NCBI GenBank assembly: GCA_949130485.1
Contig: OX422186.1
Location: 9,834,444 to 9,898,443 of the forward strand
DNA from: Agelas oroides
Lineage: Eukaryota; Porifera; Demospongiae; Agelasida; Agelasidae
Direction of reading: 5' to 3'
Length of the DNA: 64,000 nucleotides
A model generated the notes under the pieces. That model was not told where the DNA came from and ran no database searches. It worked only from the letters and a program-made list of their open reading frames with translations. The position numbers were made by a program, and so were the translations under genes. Shown here piece by piece: positions 37,606-48,400 of the stretch (the stretch's first letter is position 1; each line of letters starts with the position of its first letter).

Positions 37606-37795
37606 GTACAGCAGATTGCAAAAGTCTTGCAACAAGCAAGCTGAACAGTGGAAAACCACAATTGATTTACTGTGTTTGATCCAAGAGGAAGGGCATGCTG
37701 AGGTGGGAAAGATAATCAGATTCATATGTGTGGTAAATCAATTGTGGTTTCCACTGTTCCGCTGCGTGTTGCAAGACTTTTGCAATCTGCTGTAC
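37606..37795. mobile_element. 190-bp inverted-repeat MITE
   Basis: The arms GTACAGCAGATTGCAAAAGT-CTTGCAACA and the reverse complement at the right end pair over about 65 bp, including the inner segment CAGTGGAAA.CCACAATTGAT. This can fold into one long hairpin. No coding content. Confidence 0.8.
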
Positions 37796-38772
37796 ACAAA
37801 TGCAGCTGTAGGTTACAGATGCTACTATATATACATGACTAGCACACCTCTGGACTTAGTTGCAGGTGCAGTCAAGCACTTTGAAAAGTTTCGTCTCAAA
37901 ACTCAGCAACTTAAATGTTTACTACCTCTCTACAATGAACCCCCAATTCCATAGAATTTCAATTGTAGCATGAGAACAGGTTTTTACGCCCTCACTTCTT
38001 TATGCCCTATACCCTCAGATCCTTGTTTCAAGAACAATGATATTATTGTTCATCATTTGAACACAAATTGTCTATAAATGGAGACCTGCATATTGTTTAT
38101 TGTCATGGAAACCTGTCATGACAATTGTGTTTACATCAACTTCTATTCCGGGGGAAACCTGAGAACGACCAACTCCCACACTTCAAAGTGAAGTAATAGC
38201 CCCAACAGAAGTCAAAACTTGACTAGTCCGTGATCGTGGGTATCATCCCAAGTGGTGCTATGGTATGGTTTGGGCTACAATTATTGACATGCCAACCAAA
38301 TTATTGACATCAAGAAACTACCGGATTGGCTACATTCCAGTTGATTACATAAGCATTGAATGTTGTTGACTAGCGGAAATGTGAAACCGACATTTTGTCT
38401 CCATTAAGCTCTCAAATTACAGAGCAAGTGTATACATAACATATACTGGTAGTTAATGGGGGGTGTAAGACAATGTTATTATTGTGCCAGATACAGTATA
38501 ATTCCATTGTACACCATGTGCTTGATACAAAATTTGACGCCATGATTGAAATGTACATTGCTCTTCAAATGGAGATGGTACAATAGGAGAGAAAAACTGA
38601 GCTCTTGCATTTTGTGGGACAGTTGGCTCTGCACAAGTCAGATATGATAACAATTACAACTGATACAGTTGTATATGATATGAAGTTACACTGAGGATTT
38701 AAATAGCTGTCATTTTGTGTCCAATCCATAGTAGTAGGATCAAATAAATATTTGGTGATCACTTTATCATCA

Positions 38773-39894
38773 TCAGAAATCGGTTGTGTTTAGGTAGAAA
38801 TTAGTTGGACATCGTGTGGCATATAAGGCACACTCAACTGGTGATGATCGAGGGGTATCAGCATTGTTGACAATCACATAGCAAAAACATCGAATTCTAC
38901 CTCTGGTTTCATCTACATCCAGTGTGGCAACAAGTGGGTTTGTTTCTTGTCCTGATTGTGTGATAGCACAGTATAGGTCAAGATTGTACTTTCCTGTGGC
39001 GTTCAGGAGAGCTTCTGATGTCAAACAGGCACCAAACGAGGGTATTGTTCCCAGTAAGGTAGTTTGAATAGTACAAGAAGCAAGTCGGGTCGTGGAGCAG
39101 TTCCGATATAGGCCAATCTCTTGGAATCTGTTTCCTGTTGTTGTTGTTGTTGCTCCTGTTGTTGATGTTGTTGTTGTTGCTGTTGTTGTTTGTGATGATG
39201 CTGTGGGTACCATGGATGGCTGGTTTACAATTTCTTCAACCATGTTGGACAGGTTTTCAACTTGCCTATCTAGTTGGTTTATTCTAGCTCCATTGTTGGT
39301 GTTAGTAGTGTTAGCAGCTTCCACATTTTGTCGAAGCCCCTCCAGCATGGTTGAGATTTGATCAATGGTTGTTTGCAGCATTCTAAGTTCAGCTTGTAGA
39401 TCTGCTGTGCTGCTGGCAGTGGCAGGGTTACTGCCAGCAGTGGGCTGGATACTACTGACATTTTGTGATTTGACGTCAGAAAGAAATGCTGGAAGAAAGT
39501 TGTATAATGCAATTCCAAGGCCTCCCAACCCAGCAATCAGGCCAATAAGAGATACAAAGATGAAGAAGCACAGAAGTGTGGCCACACAACGAGATGTTTT
39601 GTTTGGGTCATCTGAGTGCCCCTTCGGCTCTCTTCTGGAATATTCGGTAAGGCTCACATATGTTTCGGACATTTTTGTATCAAACTCTACTCCAGATACC
39701 CCTTTCGTCTCTGTTTTAAAGTCGTCTCCCCCCATGTTTACATAAGCATCTCCTGAACGCCATGCCGTCGTTTGGACAGGACCATCGGAAAGCAGTTCGC
39801 CGGGATGATCCAGATCAGGAGTTGGGATCCGAGGACGGTTATCCATCATTATCGAGTTCGCACTTGTTTGGGACACACCGGAGTCTCTACTCAT
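38773..39894 (-). CDS. Type II membrane protein with coiled-coil stalk and Cys-rich ectodomain, unknown family
   Basis: A single-exon 373-residue frame. Residues 1-100 are cytoplasmic and hold YVNM (Y51, a YxNM Grb2/PI3K-type site) and TYVSL (Y79, ITIM-like). The membrane helix is at about 103-132 (CVATLLCFFIFVSLIGLIAG). Residues 165-225 form a heptad-rich stalk (LQAELRMLQTTIDQISTML and onward). A Thr-rich, probably glycosylated linker lies at 232-256. Residues 257-373 form a compact domain with about eight cysteines. The frame begins MSRDSGVSQT with a promoter-like stretch upstream and ends with TGA. Inference: a trimeric or multimeric surface receptor or ligand able to signal through tyrosine phosphorylation. 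I do not recognise the ectodomain. Confidence 0.72.
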   Translation of the reverse strand: MSRDSGVSQTSANSIMMDNRPRIPTPDLDHPGELLSDGPVQTTAWRSGDAYVNMGGDDFKTETKGVSGVEFDTKMSETYVSLTEYSRREPKGHSDDPNKTSRCVATLLCFFIFVSLIGLIAGLGGLGIALYNFLPAFLSDVKSQNVSSIQPTAGSNPATASSTADLQAELRMLQTTIDQISTMLEGLRQNVEAANTTNTNNGARINQLDRQVENLSNMVEEIVNQPSMVPTASSQTTTATTTTSTTGATTTTTGNRFQEIGLYRNCSTTRLASCTIQTTLLGTIPSFGACLTSEALLNATGKYNLDLYCAITQSGQETNPLVATLDVDETRGRIRCFCYVIVNNADTPRSSPVECALYATRCPTNFYLNTTDF

Positions 39895-40127
39895 GCTTGG
39901 CGGAACAACTTTGAAACCAGTTGGTTGCTTGGCTGCTGATCACGAACGAGCCAGTTTGCTCTGCCGTCAGACGGTTTAAATAGACGGTCGAATACTGATC
40001 TCACATAAAAGTTATTTCTAACGGCTGCTTTCAAATTCGGCGATATGCGCTGATTCGGGGCCGTAATTCGCTCTCTTATTCTTTACAAATATGTCTTTGT
40101 ATAAACAAACAGGCCTAACGTGTACGG
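39895..40127. promoter_or_regulatory. 5' flank and probable promoter of the 373-residue membrane protein gene
   Basis: This lies directly upstream of the minus-strand start. It contains no piece of the HDAC catalytic domain, although the HDAC runs into the other side of the adjacent gap. No TATA box is obvious on the minus strand. Confidence 0.4.
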
Positions 40128-40327
40128 NNNNNNNNNNNNNNNNNNNNNNNNNNNNNNNNNNNNNNNNNNNNNNNNNNNNNNNNNNNNNNNNNNNNNNNNN
40201 NNNNNNNNNNNNNNNNNNNNNNNNNNNNNNNNNNNNNNNNNNNNNNNNNNNNNNNNNNNNNNNNNNNNNNNNNNNNNNNNNNNNNNNNNNNNNNNNNNNN
40301 NNNNNNNNNNNNNNNNNNNNNNNNNNN
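40128..40327. other. Assembly gap of 200 Ns
   Basis: Exactly 200 unknown bases, which looks like a nominal gap length. The HDAC exon entering from the right is cut here, and about 300 residues of the catalytic domain have no place to the left. The real gap must be longer, or the join is wrong. Confidence 0.95.
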
Positions 40328-42416
40328 GTGTCCTGGTCCACTCCCATACCACCACACGAGCTGCTGGATGAAAGCACGACAGGGGTCTATGGGAGGGTCA
40401 GTGTCGGAAGGTGATTGTGGGAGGGTGAGTATGGGAGGGTGAGATGCATATCTAAGCCTTCTACTCAGACGCAGACAGACCTTTCTTGTCTTGGCCAGGC
40501 TTCCTCTGGCTAGGTCGGCCATACAACCTGACATGGTTCTCACTGTGTATGGCCTGCAGCTCCGCCAGGGGACGCCTTGCGTGCTCTCAAACGCTGAGTG
40601 GACAGAGAGAGGGAGAGAGGTATATCTATAGCCTGCACACTCACTCCACTATCCTCTTCTCATACACATCCACTCCAACCCTTTCACACCCACACACACA
40701 CTCACTCTGCAGTTGTGGACCACCCTTGTCTCATGCAGACGTGCCCAGATACTCTGCAGCCGTCCTGGGTGTTCTGGATGTGACCCTCCACAATTGCAAC
40801 TGTGCTTCAGCATCATGGAGTCGTACACCAGACCAGTGCCTCCCAGCTGTGTGTACGTTGTGGAGGGGTGGGGATGGGGGAGTTGTGGGGGGTGTGGGTG
40901 CAGGTGCCAGTGTGGAGGTACATAGCACGATATGAATGTGGTAGTTATCAAGTTTAAATCCCTCCATTTTTCTAACTTCAACCTCACCCATCCTCTCCTT
41001 CCCTCCCTCTCCCCCCACCCTCCCTCTTGCTCTCCCTCCCCCCTCTTCTCCAACCCTCCCTCTTGCTCTTCCTCCCCCTCTCCTTCCCTCCCTCTCCCCC
41101 CCACCCTCCCTCTTGCTCTCCCTCCCCCTCTTCTCCGACCCTCCTTCTTGCTCTTCCTCCCCCTCTCCTTCCCTCCCTCTCCCCCACCCTCCTTCTTGCT
41201 CTTCCTCCCCCTCTCCTTCCCTCCCTCTCCCCCCACCCTCCCTCTTGCTCTCCCTCAACTCCCTTCTTTCTCTTCCATCTTCTGCTCCATTTCTTCTCCT
41301 CCTTTTCCCTCCCTCCCCCCTCCCCCTTCCTCTTCACACACCTGCTGTGGAGGCTCCTGTCCAGAAGAAGGGCTAGCAACACTGATATTAGGTGAAGTAC
41401 GACCATTCGTTGATGCAGTGCTATCCAGGCTGTTGGTGGGGGTGAGGGAGGCCCTTGGGTGTGAGACTAGGACTGCGGTTTCCATGTTGGTCGACAGACA
41501 ACACATTCATCTCTGAAGCTGATGAGGCAGTGATCCCTTCATGTATGCCACCATCACTGCGAGCAGCTGTTAACACTGGTTTGTTAGTGTATGGGAGACA
41601 GATGGTGTCTTTTGTCGGCAAGCCAGACACCCGTCTCAGACCTTGCTTCTGAGATTGTGCAAGCTGATGTTGTTGTTGTTGCTGCTGTTGCTGCACGACG
41701 GTCGACTGGAGGAGAATCATTTGTTGCTGGCGCTGCAGTTGAAGCAACTGCTGTTCCTGCATCTGACGAAGAAGTTGCTGTCTCTTTTGTAGCTCCTGTT
41801 GTTGCCGGACATGCATTGCTGTCAGCTGCCGCTGTTGATCTTCAAATGCTTTCCGTTCGAGCATCGCCTGTTGGATCAGTCTCTGTTGCTGCTCAAGGTA
41901 GTGCTGATACAACTGCTGTTGCTGCATGAGAAGTTGCTGATGCTGCACTTGGTACTGGCGTTGCAACGTCTCATACTGAGAGTCAGACTGCTGTGTATGA
42001 AAGTTTGGGGCGGAAATGCTCGCTGAGAGAGGACGTCGCTGGAGGTCAAGTGAGGCAGGTTCACTCAGAACACCAGAACTGGCTGACATGCCACTGTCAG
42101 TGGATGAATTGGATGGTGTTGGTGAAGTTGTGGTACTGTTATTTCCAGATGTTGTCGGGAGCTGGATCTGAGTTGGATTCTGGCCAGTGAATGCCCAAAA
42201 AGTGAGTGGGAACTGGAACATTTCTGTCCCAGTGGCTGTCCCACCTGCCCCCTGCACCAGCTTCTGCTGTTGCTCCAAGAGAGCCATCATCTGCTTCTGC
42301 ATGGCCTCTAGTTGCTCCTGAGAGGCTGGGATCTGCTTGTACATGGCCTCTAGCTGCTCCTGGGAAAGACCTGCTAGCCACGGTGGGGTAGACTGGAGGC
42401 TTCCAAGTATAGGCAG

Positions 42417-42452
<36 letters not shown>

Positions 42453-45400
42453 TGTCAACCCTCTGATTCTGGCCTCTCCCCCTTCCCGTCTTCTTCCTCC
42501 TCCCCTCCCACCCTCCACTTGCTCCCACTAACCCTGGCAGCAGTGATGGATGCTCCAGTGAGTGTCTGAGAGGAGGAGCCAGAAGTCTCCTCTCCTCCCT
42601 CATGTTGCATTTCAACAGAGTTTGCACTGCGCTGGCTTGATGCCTCCACTGGCTTCCAAACCACCCCCCCAGGGGCTGAATCTGGAGGTATGAGAGAAAG
42701 GGTGAGAGGAGGGAGGAGGAGGAAAGAGTGGAGGGGGGAGGGAGGGAGGGAGGGGGGGGAGGGAGGGAGGGGGGGGAGGGAGGGAGGGGGGGGGAGGGAG
42801 GGAGGGGGGGGAGGGAGGGAGGGGGGGGGAGGGAGGGAGGGGGGGGAGGGAGGGAGGGGGGGGGAGGGAGGGAGAATAAGGTCAGATATTTGACAGCTCC
42901 CATCACCACCTGGAATCTCTTAACACACCTAGAGCAGCACCCATAGACAGTGTCTTCCCCAGCACCTCATGTCTCCGCATGATGGGACTCAGACGATGCT
43001 TGTCCTTCGGGCGGGGGACCCTGGCCTTCAAACCTGGCTCCGATACTGTGGGTGGAGGGGGAGAGGTGTGTGTGTGTGTGTGTGTGTAAAGAGTTGCATA
43101 TGAATGCTATTGTGTACAGTAGTCATTGCACTGAGTGCAAACATAACTGCTGGTCCCCCGGTCCACTTACGTGTCTGCCGCACTTGGAGCCTGTTGGCCA
43201 GCATTCTCTGTGTGTTGATGTCTGGCATATTGAACGAAGGACTTGTACCCGGAGAACTGGGAATGTAGGCACAGAAACAGAGGAGTAGAAAAGAACAGCA
43301 CTGAGCAATATTCTCTGGTTTTCAGAACAAGTTGGAAACTGTTTTAGTCTATCAGGCTAGATCATTTTCATACTCGCCCAAAGTTACAGGTGAGCTGGAG
43401 GTTGAGTGCAGAGTTTCTGGGAAACTTGTGCACACTTTAATATTCAGCTTGCTCATAAAACACTGCAGCTAGGGACTGCTCAACGATTCCTCGAGCCCAG
43501 AGTGAAAGTGAATTCAAAACCTCACATGCACGTTCTGAGGTGAAAACAGTCTATAAGACAATAAGCACTCAATCATGCAGACCTTGGGGGTTCTAGCCTC
43601 ATTCCCAGGCCTTCACCACTGTCCAGTTTTTGATTGTTTACTGTACGCAAAAACAAAGGATGAAGGTCTGAGAAACCTATCACCTGACTGTCTACTACTT
43701 AGTAGACAGAGGGGTGGAGGGGTCCAAATGATTATAAGGGCTTTTTTTGTCTGTCTAAGTTCTCGAGTTCTGAATGTAACGAAGTACTCACATTTCAAAA
43801 CTAAGAATTAATGCATAAACAAACGCGTTCTCTTGGCTGGGAATTGTTCCCCTCCCCTGTGTACCTAGCTAGACATGATGTCATTCACATAGCTAGATCT
43901 CCCAGGCCTTTCACAGACTTGTAAGCAATCAAAACTGGGTGTTAAATAAAGGCCTGGAATGAAGCTAGGAGGTTCTTGGGGCTGGGACCCAGTGGAACTG
44001 GAATGGGATCTGGTGGAATGGGGGTTGGACTTACTGTGTAGAAGAGGAGGAATCTGAGTCCACACTACCTGCAGTGAGACAGACAGCAGCTCAGTGAGGT
44101 CAAGCAGTGTGAAACAGAAAATGTTGCTGCAGTACAATCTCTAAAGTGACATCACAGAGTGACATCACAGGATGAAGTGTTCAATTTTCAACTATGCACT
44201 TTCCCAACCAAGGCATGAACACCACAATACTCTTCTGCCAATTCGAAGGTCCAAATGAAGGTTTAGCTAGCCAAACAAAACTCCTCAACAGTGCTTGCTC
44301 AGCTCACCCCCACAATGTTCTACAGTCCACTGTCATGTCAAACAGGACAACATCCAAGGGGAGGGGCAGTACTGTGAAAGAGGTGGAACTAACAACTGAA
44401 GGCAGGCATCATTTGTATGTGCAGGTACAAGACAAGAGAGACTGCAGCCTGCTGAGTCATTGCGTGGGTACAGCCATGAGGGCTAGGATGTTTGCGCATG
44501 CAGTGAGGGTGGGTGTAGCTTTGAGTGAAACCTCAAAATACACCCAACCCCCACCCCCCCTCTTTTTGAGAAGCCACCACAGCTCATCACCTGATAGCAT
44601 ATTTTTGGAGGTTGAGATTATAATCCTATTCTCTGATTGGTGGACTCCACATGATCACCCAGTGGGCATAATGATAACTGCTTTCTGATTGGTGGATACT
44701 ACTCCGCAAATTGTGCCTCACACAGACTGAGCATGTGGAAATAGCTCAAGTTGGTATTTTGTAACAGTAGAACTGCAATGTGGAGACGAGTTAGAGGGAA
44801 GTTCACCTTTGTTGAGGAGTCTCCAGACGATGATGCTAGGCTGCTGTTTTCCTTACTTACGAGAAGTGTATCATTCTGCTAGCGTACAAGTCTTGTGTTG
44901 TCCTGTCATTGTTTCTCTGCCATACAGTAAGTTAACTGTAGTTTCTCGCTCTGGCTTGATGTCGTCTTCCTCACAAAGAGTGCATGTAGGCAGGGTATGT
45001 GAAACTAAACGTAAACTCGTACACTTCAATCGTGAGCCCATTACAGACATACAAGCACAGACTGAGACCTTCATGATTATGTGCTTCATGCTGAGGTGTT
45101 TGACAATCTCTAAAGGTCCAATGCCAACAAATATCACTGTGTCAGACTACAACAGCCCAACCAATCACATGCACATGGAAAAGGATGTGAGATTGTGGAT
45201 AAGACTTTACAGACTGTACCCAACTCGCTTTGTTTACGGTCAAGCACGCAAATGACAGCAGTTGATACCAGGCCGTTTCTCTCCTCCCACGCGGCCTGGG
45301 TACGAGGCTAGGATAAGACTTTACAGAGCAATCTGGCCAAATGAGGTTTCCACTAATCTCTGAAGTAGGCCGTTGCCATAGTAACCACACCTCACAGCTT

Positions 45401-48400
45401 GCCCACAATTTTTCACAGGCTTTTACTCCCACTTGCCTCTCAGAATCTGATAAAGTATAGAGTACAGCCAATCAAGCGCAGAAAACAATACTTGCGTGTG
45501 TACAGCAATTCTTGGATATCTCCTCAAGGCTGATTGTCACAAAAGAAGAGATGGCAGCCTTTTCCGCCTCTGGTGGCTCATCATGCATGGTTGATAGCCA
45601 TAGACCAGCCACAAGCAAGCAAGAAAGCATTTCTTACAGCTGCCCACTCAAAACAACTGCACACTTATTATTACAGCATGTGGGAGTGATATACACCACA
45701 CATTTTATCTAAGGCCTGCCCAGACACCATATTCATTAACTATGCATTATGAATAGCAGTTATCATGGACATTCATAGCCAACACAGGCAAGAGTGTGTG
45801 TGGGTGAGAGTTCTCTAGAGGGTTTTACAGACACAGCCAACGTTCTTTAAGGAGAGGAAGGGGGGAGGGGGTTGGAGCAAGGGAGAAAAAAAAGGAGAGA
45901 GCATTCAACGCCCTCTCTTGGAATCCTTTGTTTAGCCTCTGCAACCCCCACCAAAAAACACAATAATTAATGTTTTAAAAATCAAAATGTTGGCTAACAA
46001 GCCAGCTGTAACCATCTAAAGCTCTCTGACATGATCTAGGAAACATGACTAGCTCCTCTTCTTGTGATAGGCGCTAAGCCTACTCCGCAGCTCTAAAGCC
46101 GCACTATCCCCAGTAAGCTAGCCAATCGCTGAAGATTGTACAAGATAGAGTACGTGTGTGGGCGGTAGGTGTGCTGCACTGTAAGGCTTGCACCTTACTC
46201 AACCAATGCTATTGCAGTTTTAGTGGAGTGATTTTAACATGGTGGGGGCGGTGGGCTGGTGTTCGATGACCCACTCATATGGCTTTCAAGATCTGAGAAT
46301 CATGACTCAACTTACACCATCAATTAATGAATGACTTCTTATCAGCCACCCGCATCAACCTTTGGCCCTCACATGGTGTTCATGTGTGGTAGTCGCAAGG
46401 CCCCACGGTGATGGACAATGTCTCTCCGTTTGTTACAAACAACTTCTGCCTTAGCACATTAGCTCAGCAAACCTTGACCACCGAAAATCCGCAAAGTTAC
46501 AGTACATGTACTTAGAAGCATTCGAAGAGTTGTCGACAATAATGACCTGCTGATCTACACGACTTTGTAGACATCTCTGATAATGAACTAAACAGTGGCC
46601 TTACGGAGTAGACCAACTAATACACCCTCTTCTTCCTTTCTCTCACCTCTCCTCCACTCCTCCCTCCCTCTAATCCATCCATCCATCCATCCTTCCTTCC
46701 CCTTCTTCCTCCCACTCTCCCTCACCTTGCACAGATACAATGACAGGTGTACGAGTGGAGCCATGGCCAAGAATCGTCTGATCCATCTGTTCCTCCTCCT
46801 CATCATCCATTTGCTCTGTGAGGGAGGGAGGGGTGAGGGAGGGAGGTGTGAGGGAGGAGGTGTGAGGGAGGGAGGTGTGAGGGAGGAGGGATGAGGGAGG
46901 GAGGTGTGAGGGAGTGGAAGGAGGGAGGAGAAGCAAATGAGCACCTAAACTCAATGGTTATGTAATAATGCAGCAAACACACAACAGAGTTCCATGATGT
47001 AAACACATCACCCCAAAACACAGTGGGTGTAACTAACACTAAACAATAGCACATCCACCCACAACACATAAATTCCTCAAATTCTATTTATAGTGACTGG
47101 ATTCTTGCATCTAATGAATTTACGCATATTGTAAATGGGTTTACTGCTAATGTGTGTGGGAGTAGGCAGACACACAGAATTCTGCCAACTGCTGGACATT
47201 TAAAGTGCCAACTAATCGCTCAACAACTGCACATGTATATGGTTGTGCGTGGGAGGCAATCAGCTAAGGTATGAGTAACTGGCCAGTCCCAGGAAAAAAA
47301 AAAACTAGGAGGAAGGGGGGGGGGGGGGATTAGGTTTCCTTTGAGTACTTCTTCATGTTAGTAGGTACAGGTACTCCCTAATTTTTGTGACTGATCAGAT
47401 ATGTGGTGTATATTGTTTTCTATAAACTGACAGAGGTTGTTTGGGGGCAATTATTGGGTAGCTGGGCACAGTGCCTCTGTCTATGGGGCTGCCTGAGGCA
47501 CAGTGGTGTCTGGAGGACAGGTACATTACAGTAAAAAAAAAACAAACAGTCACTCTGTTTCTCATTCACCATCCCCATCGATTTCCTGCAACTCCACTGA
47601 AAACAAACAATAAAGTATAACTTCTGCATTCATTATCAACCTTGAAAGTAGTCTAAGGTCTTTGGCTATCACCACCTTCACTAAAAATGCCTTTTCTGCG
47701 GATACATAGTGCTCATTCCTTGCCTAGTTATATTTTTCCTTCAATTACCAACACTCATACAAGGTTGCTATGTAAGAGCACACATGATTAAAATGATCAA
47801 GTGTATGATAATTAAATATGGAACGAGGTATGTCGCTTATTGTTACAAAACAGATACACAGTGTACAGCCACTATACACAGCTGTGTCTACGTCTTGTTA
47901 ACTCGGTGTCCATATTTGTGACTCAGTAAATTGAGGAAAGCGCTTCACTACAACATACAGGATAATACACTACTAGTCTAGCGAAGGTGCCAAATAGCCG
48001 TTAATTTATCACACATGCAGGTGTGAGCTAGGGCATCATCACGTGTGTGGGTGGATAGTGACCACATTATGTGCGTGGATCATGTGACCACATTATGTGT
48101 GTGGATCATGTGACCATGTGTGTGGATCATGTGACCACATTATGTGTTTGGATCATGTGACCACATTATGTGTGTGGATCATGTGACCATATTAAGTGAC
48201 CATGTGTGTGGATCACAAGACATGGTAAGAGGTGATTGTGAACTGAAGTTCTGCAGATAAGCTTGCTAGCTATATAATACAAGGAGCATAGTTGTCTTGT
48301 TTCCTATCACTTCTTGGCCTGTTCACCTACTGCTGCATATACTAAACGACATCACTGGCAAAGTACACGCAAGCCATGGAAACAAGCCATTCTCTGCCAC

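Larger units (their letters stand above)
35038..38772. other. Intergenic region with repeats, no gene seen
   Basis: AT-rich DNA between two minus-strand membrane-protein genes. It holds a tandem duplication (35820-36000), a poly-C run (36818-36834), a TAGCCTC hairpin (37376-37482) and a 190-bp inverted-repeat element (37606-37795). No protein-coding signal is convincing. Confidence 0.55.

Noticed and set aside
40649..41516. Overlapping frames of 120-195 residues on both strands
   Set aside because: They are translations of a pyrimidine/purine minisatellite in an HDAC intron. Only 40706-40846 (minus) is a real exon.
42139..42909. 256-residue minus-strand frame
   Set aside because: It crosses the GGGA minisatellite and reads HDAC exons 7 and 8 in the wrong frame.
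44194..45255. Two plus-strand frames of 164 and 148 residues in an HDAC intron
   Set aside because: No domain, no codon-like pattern, no splice support. Chance frames.
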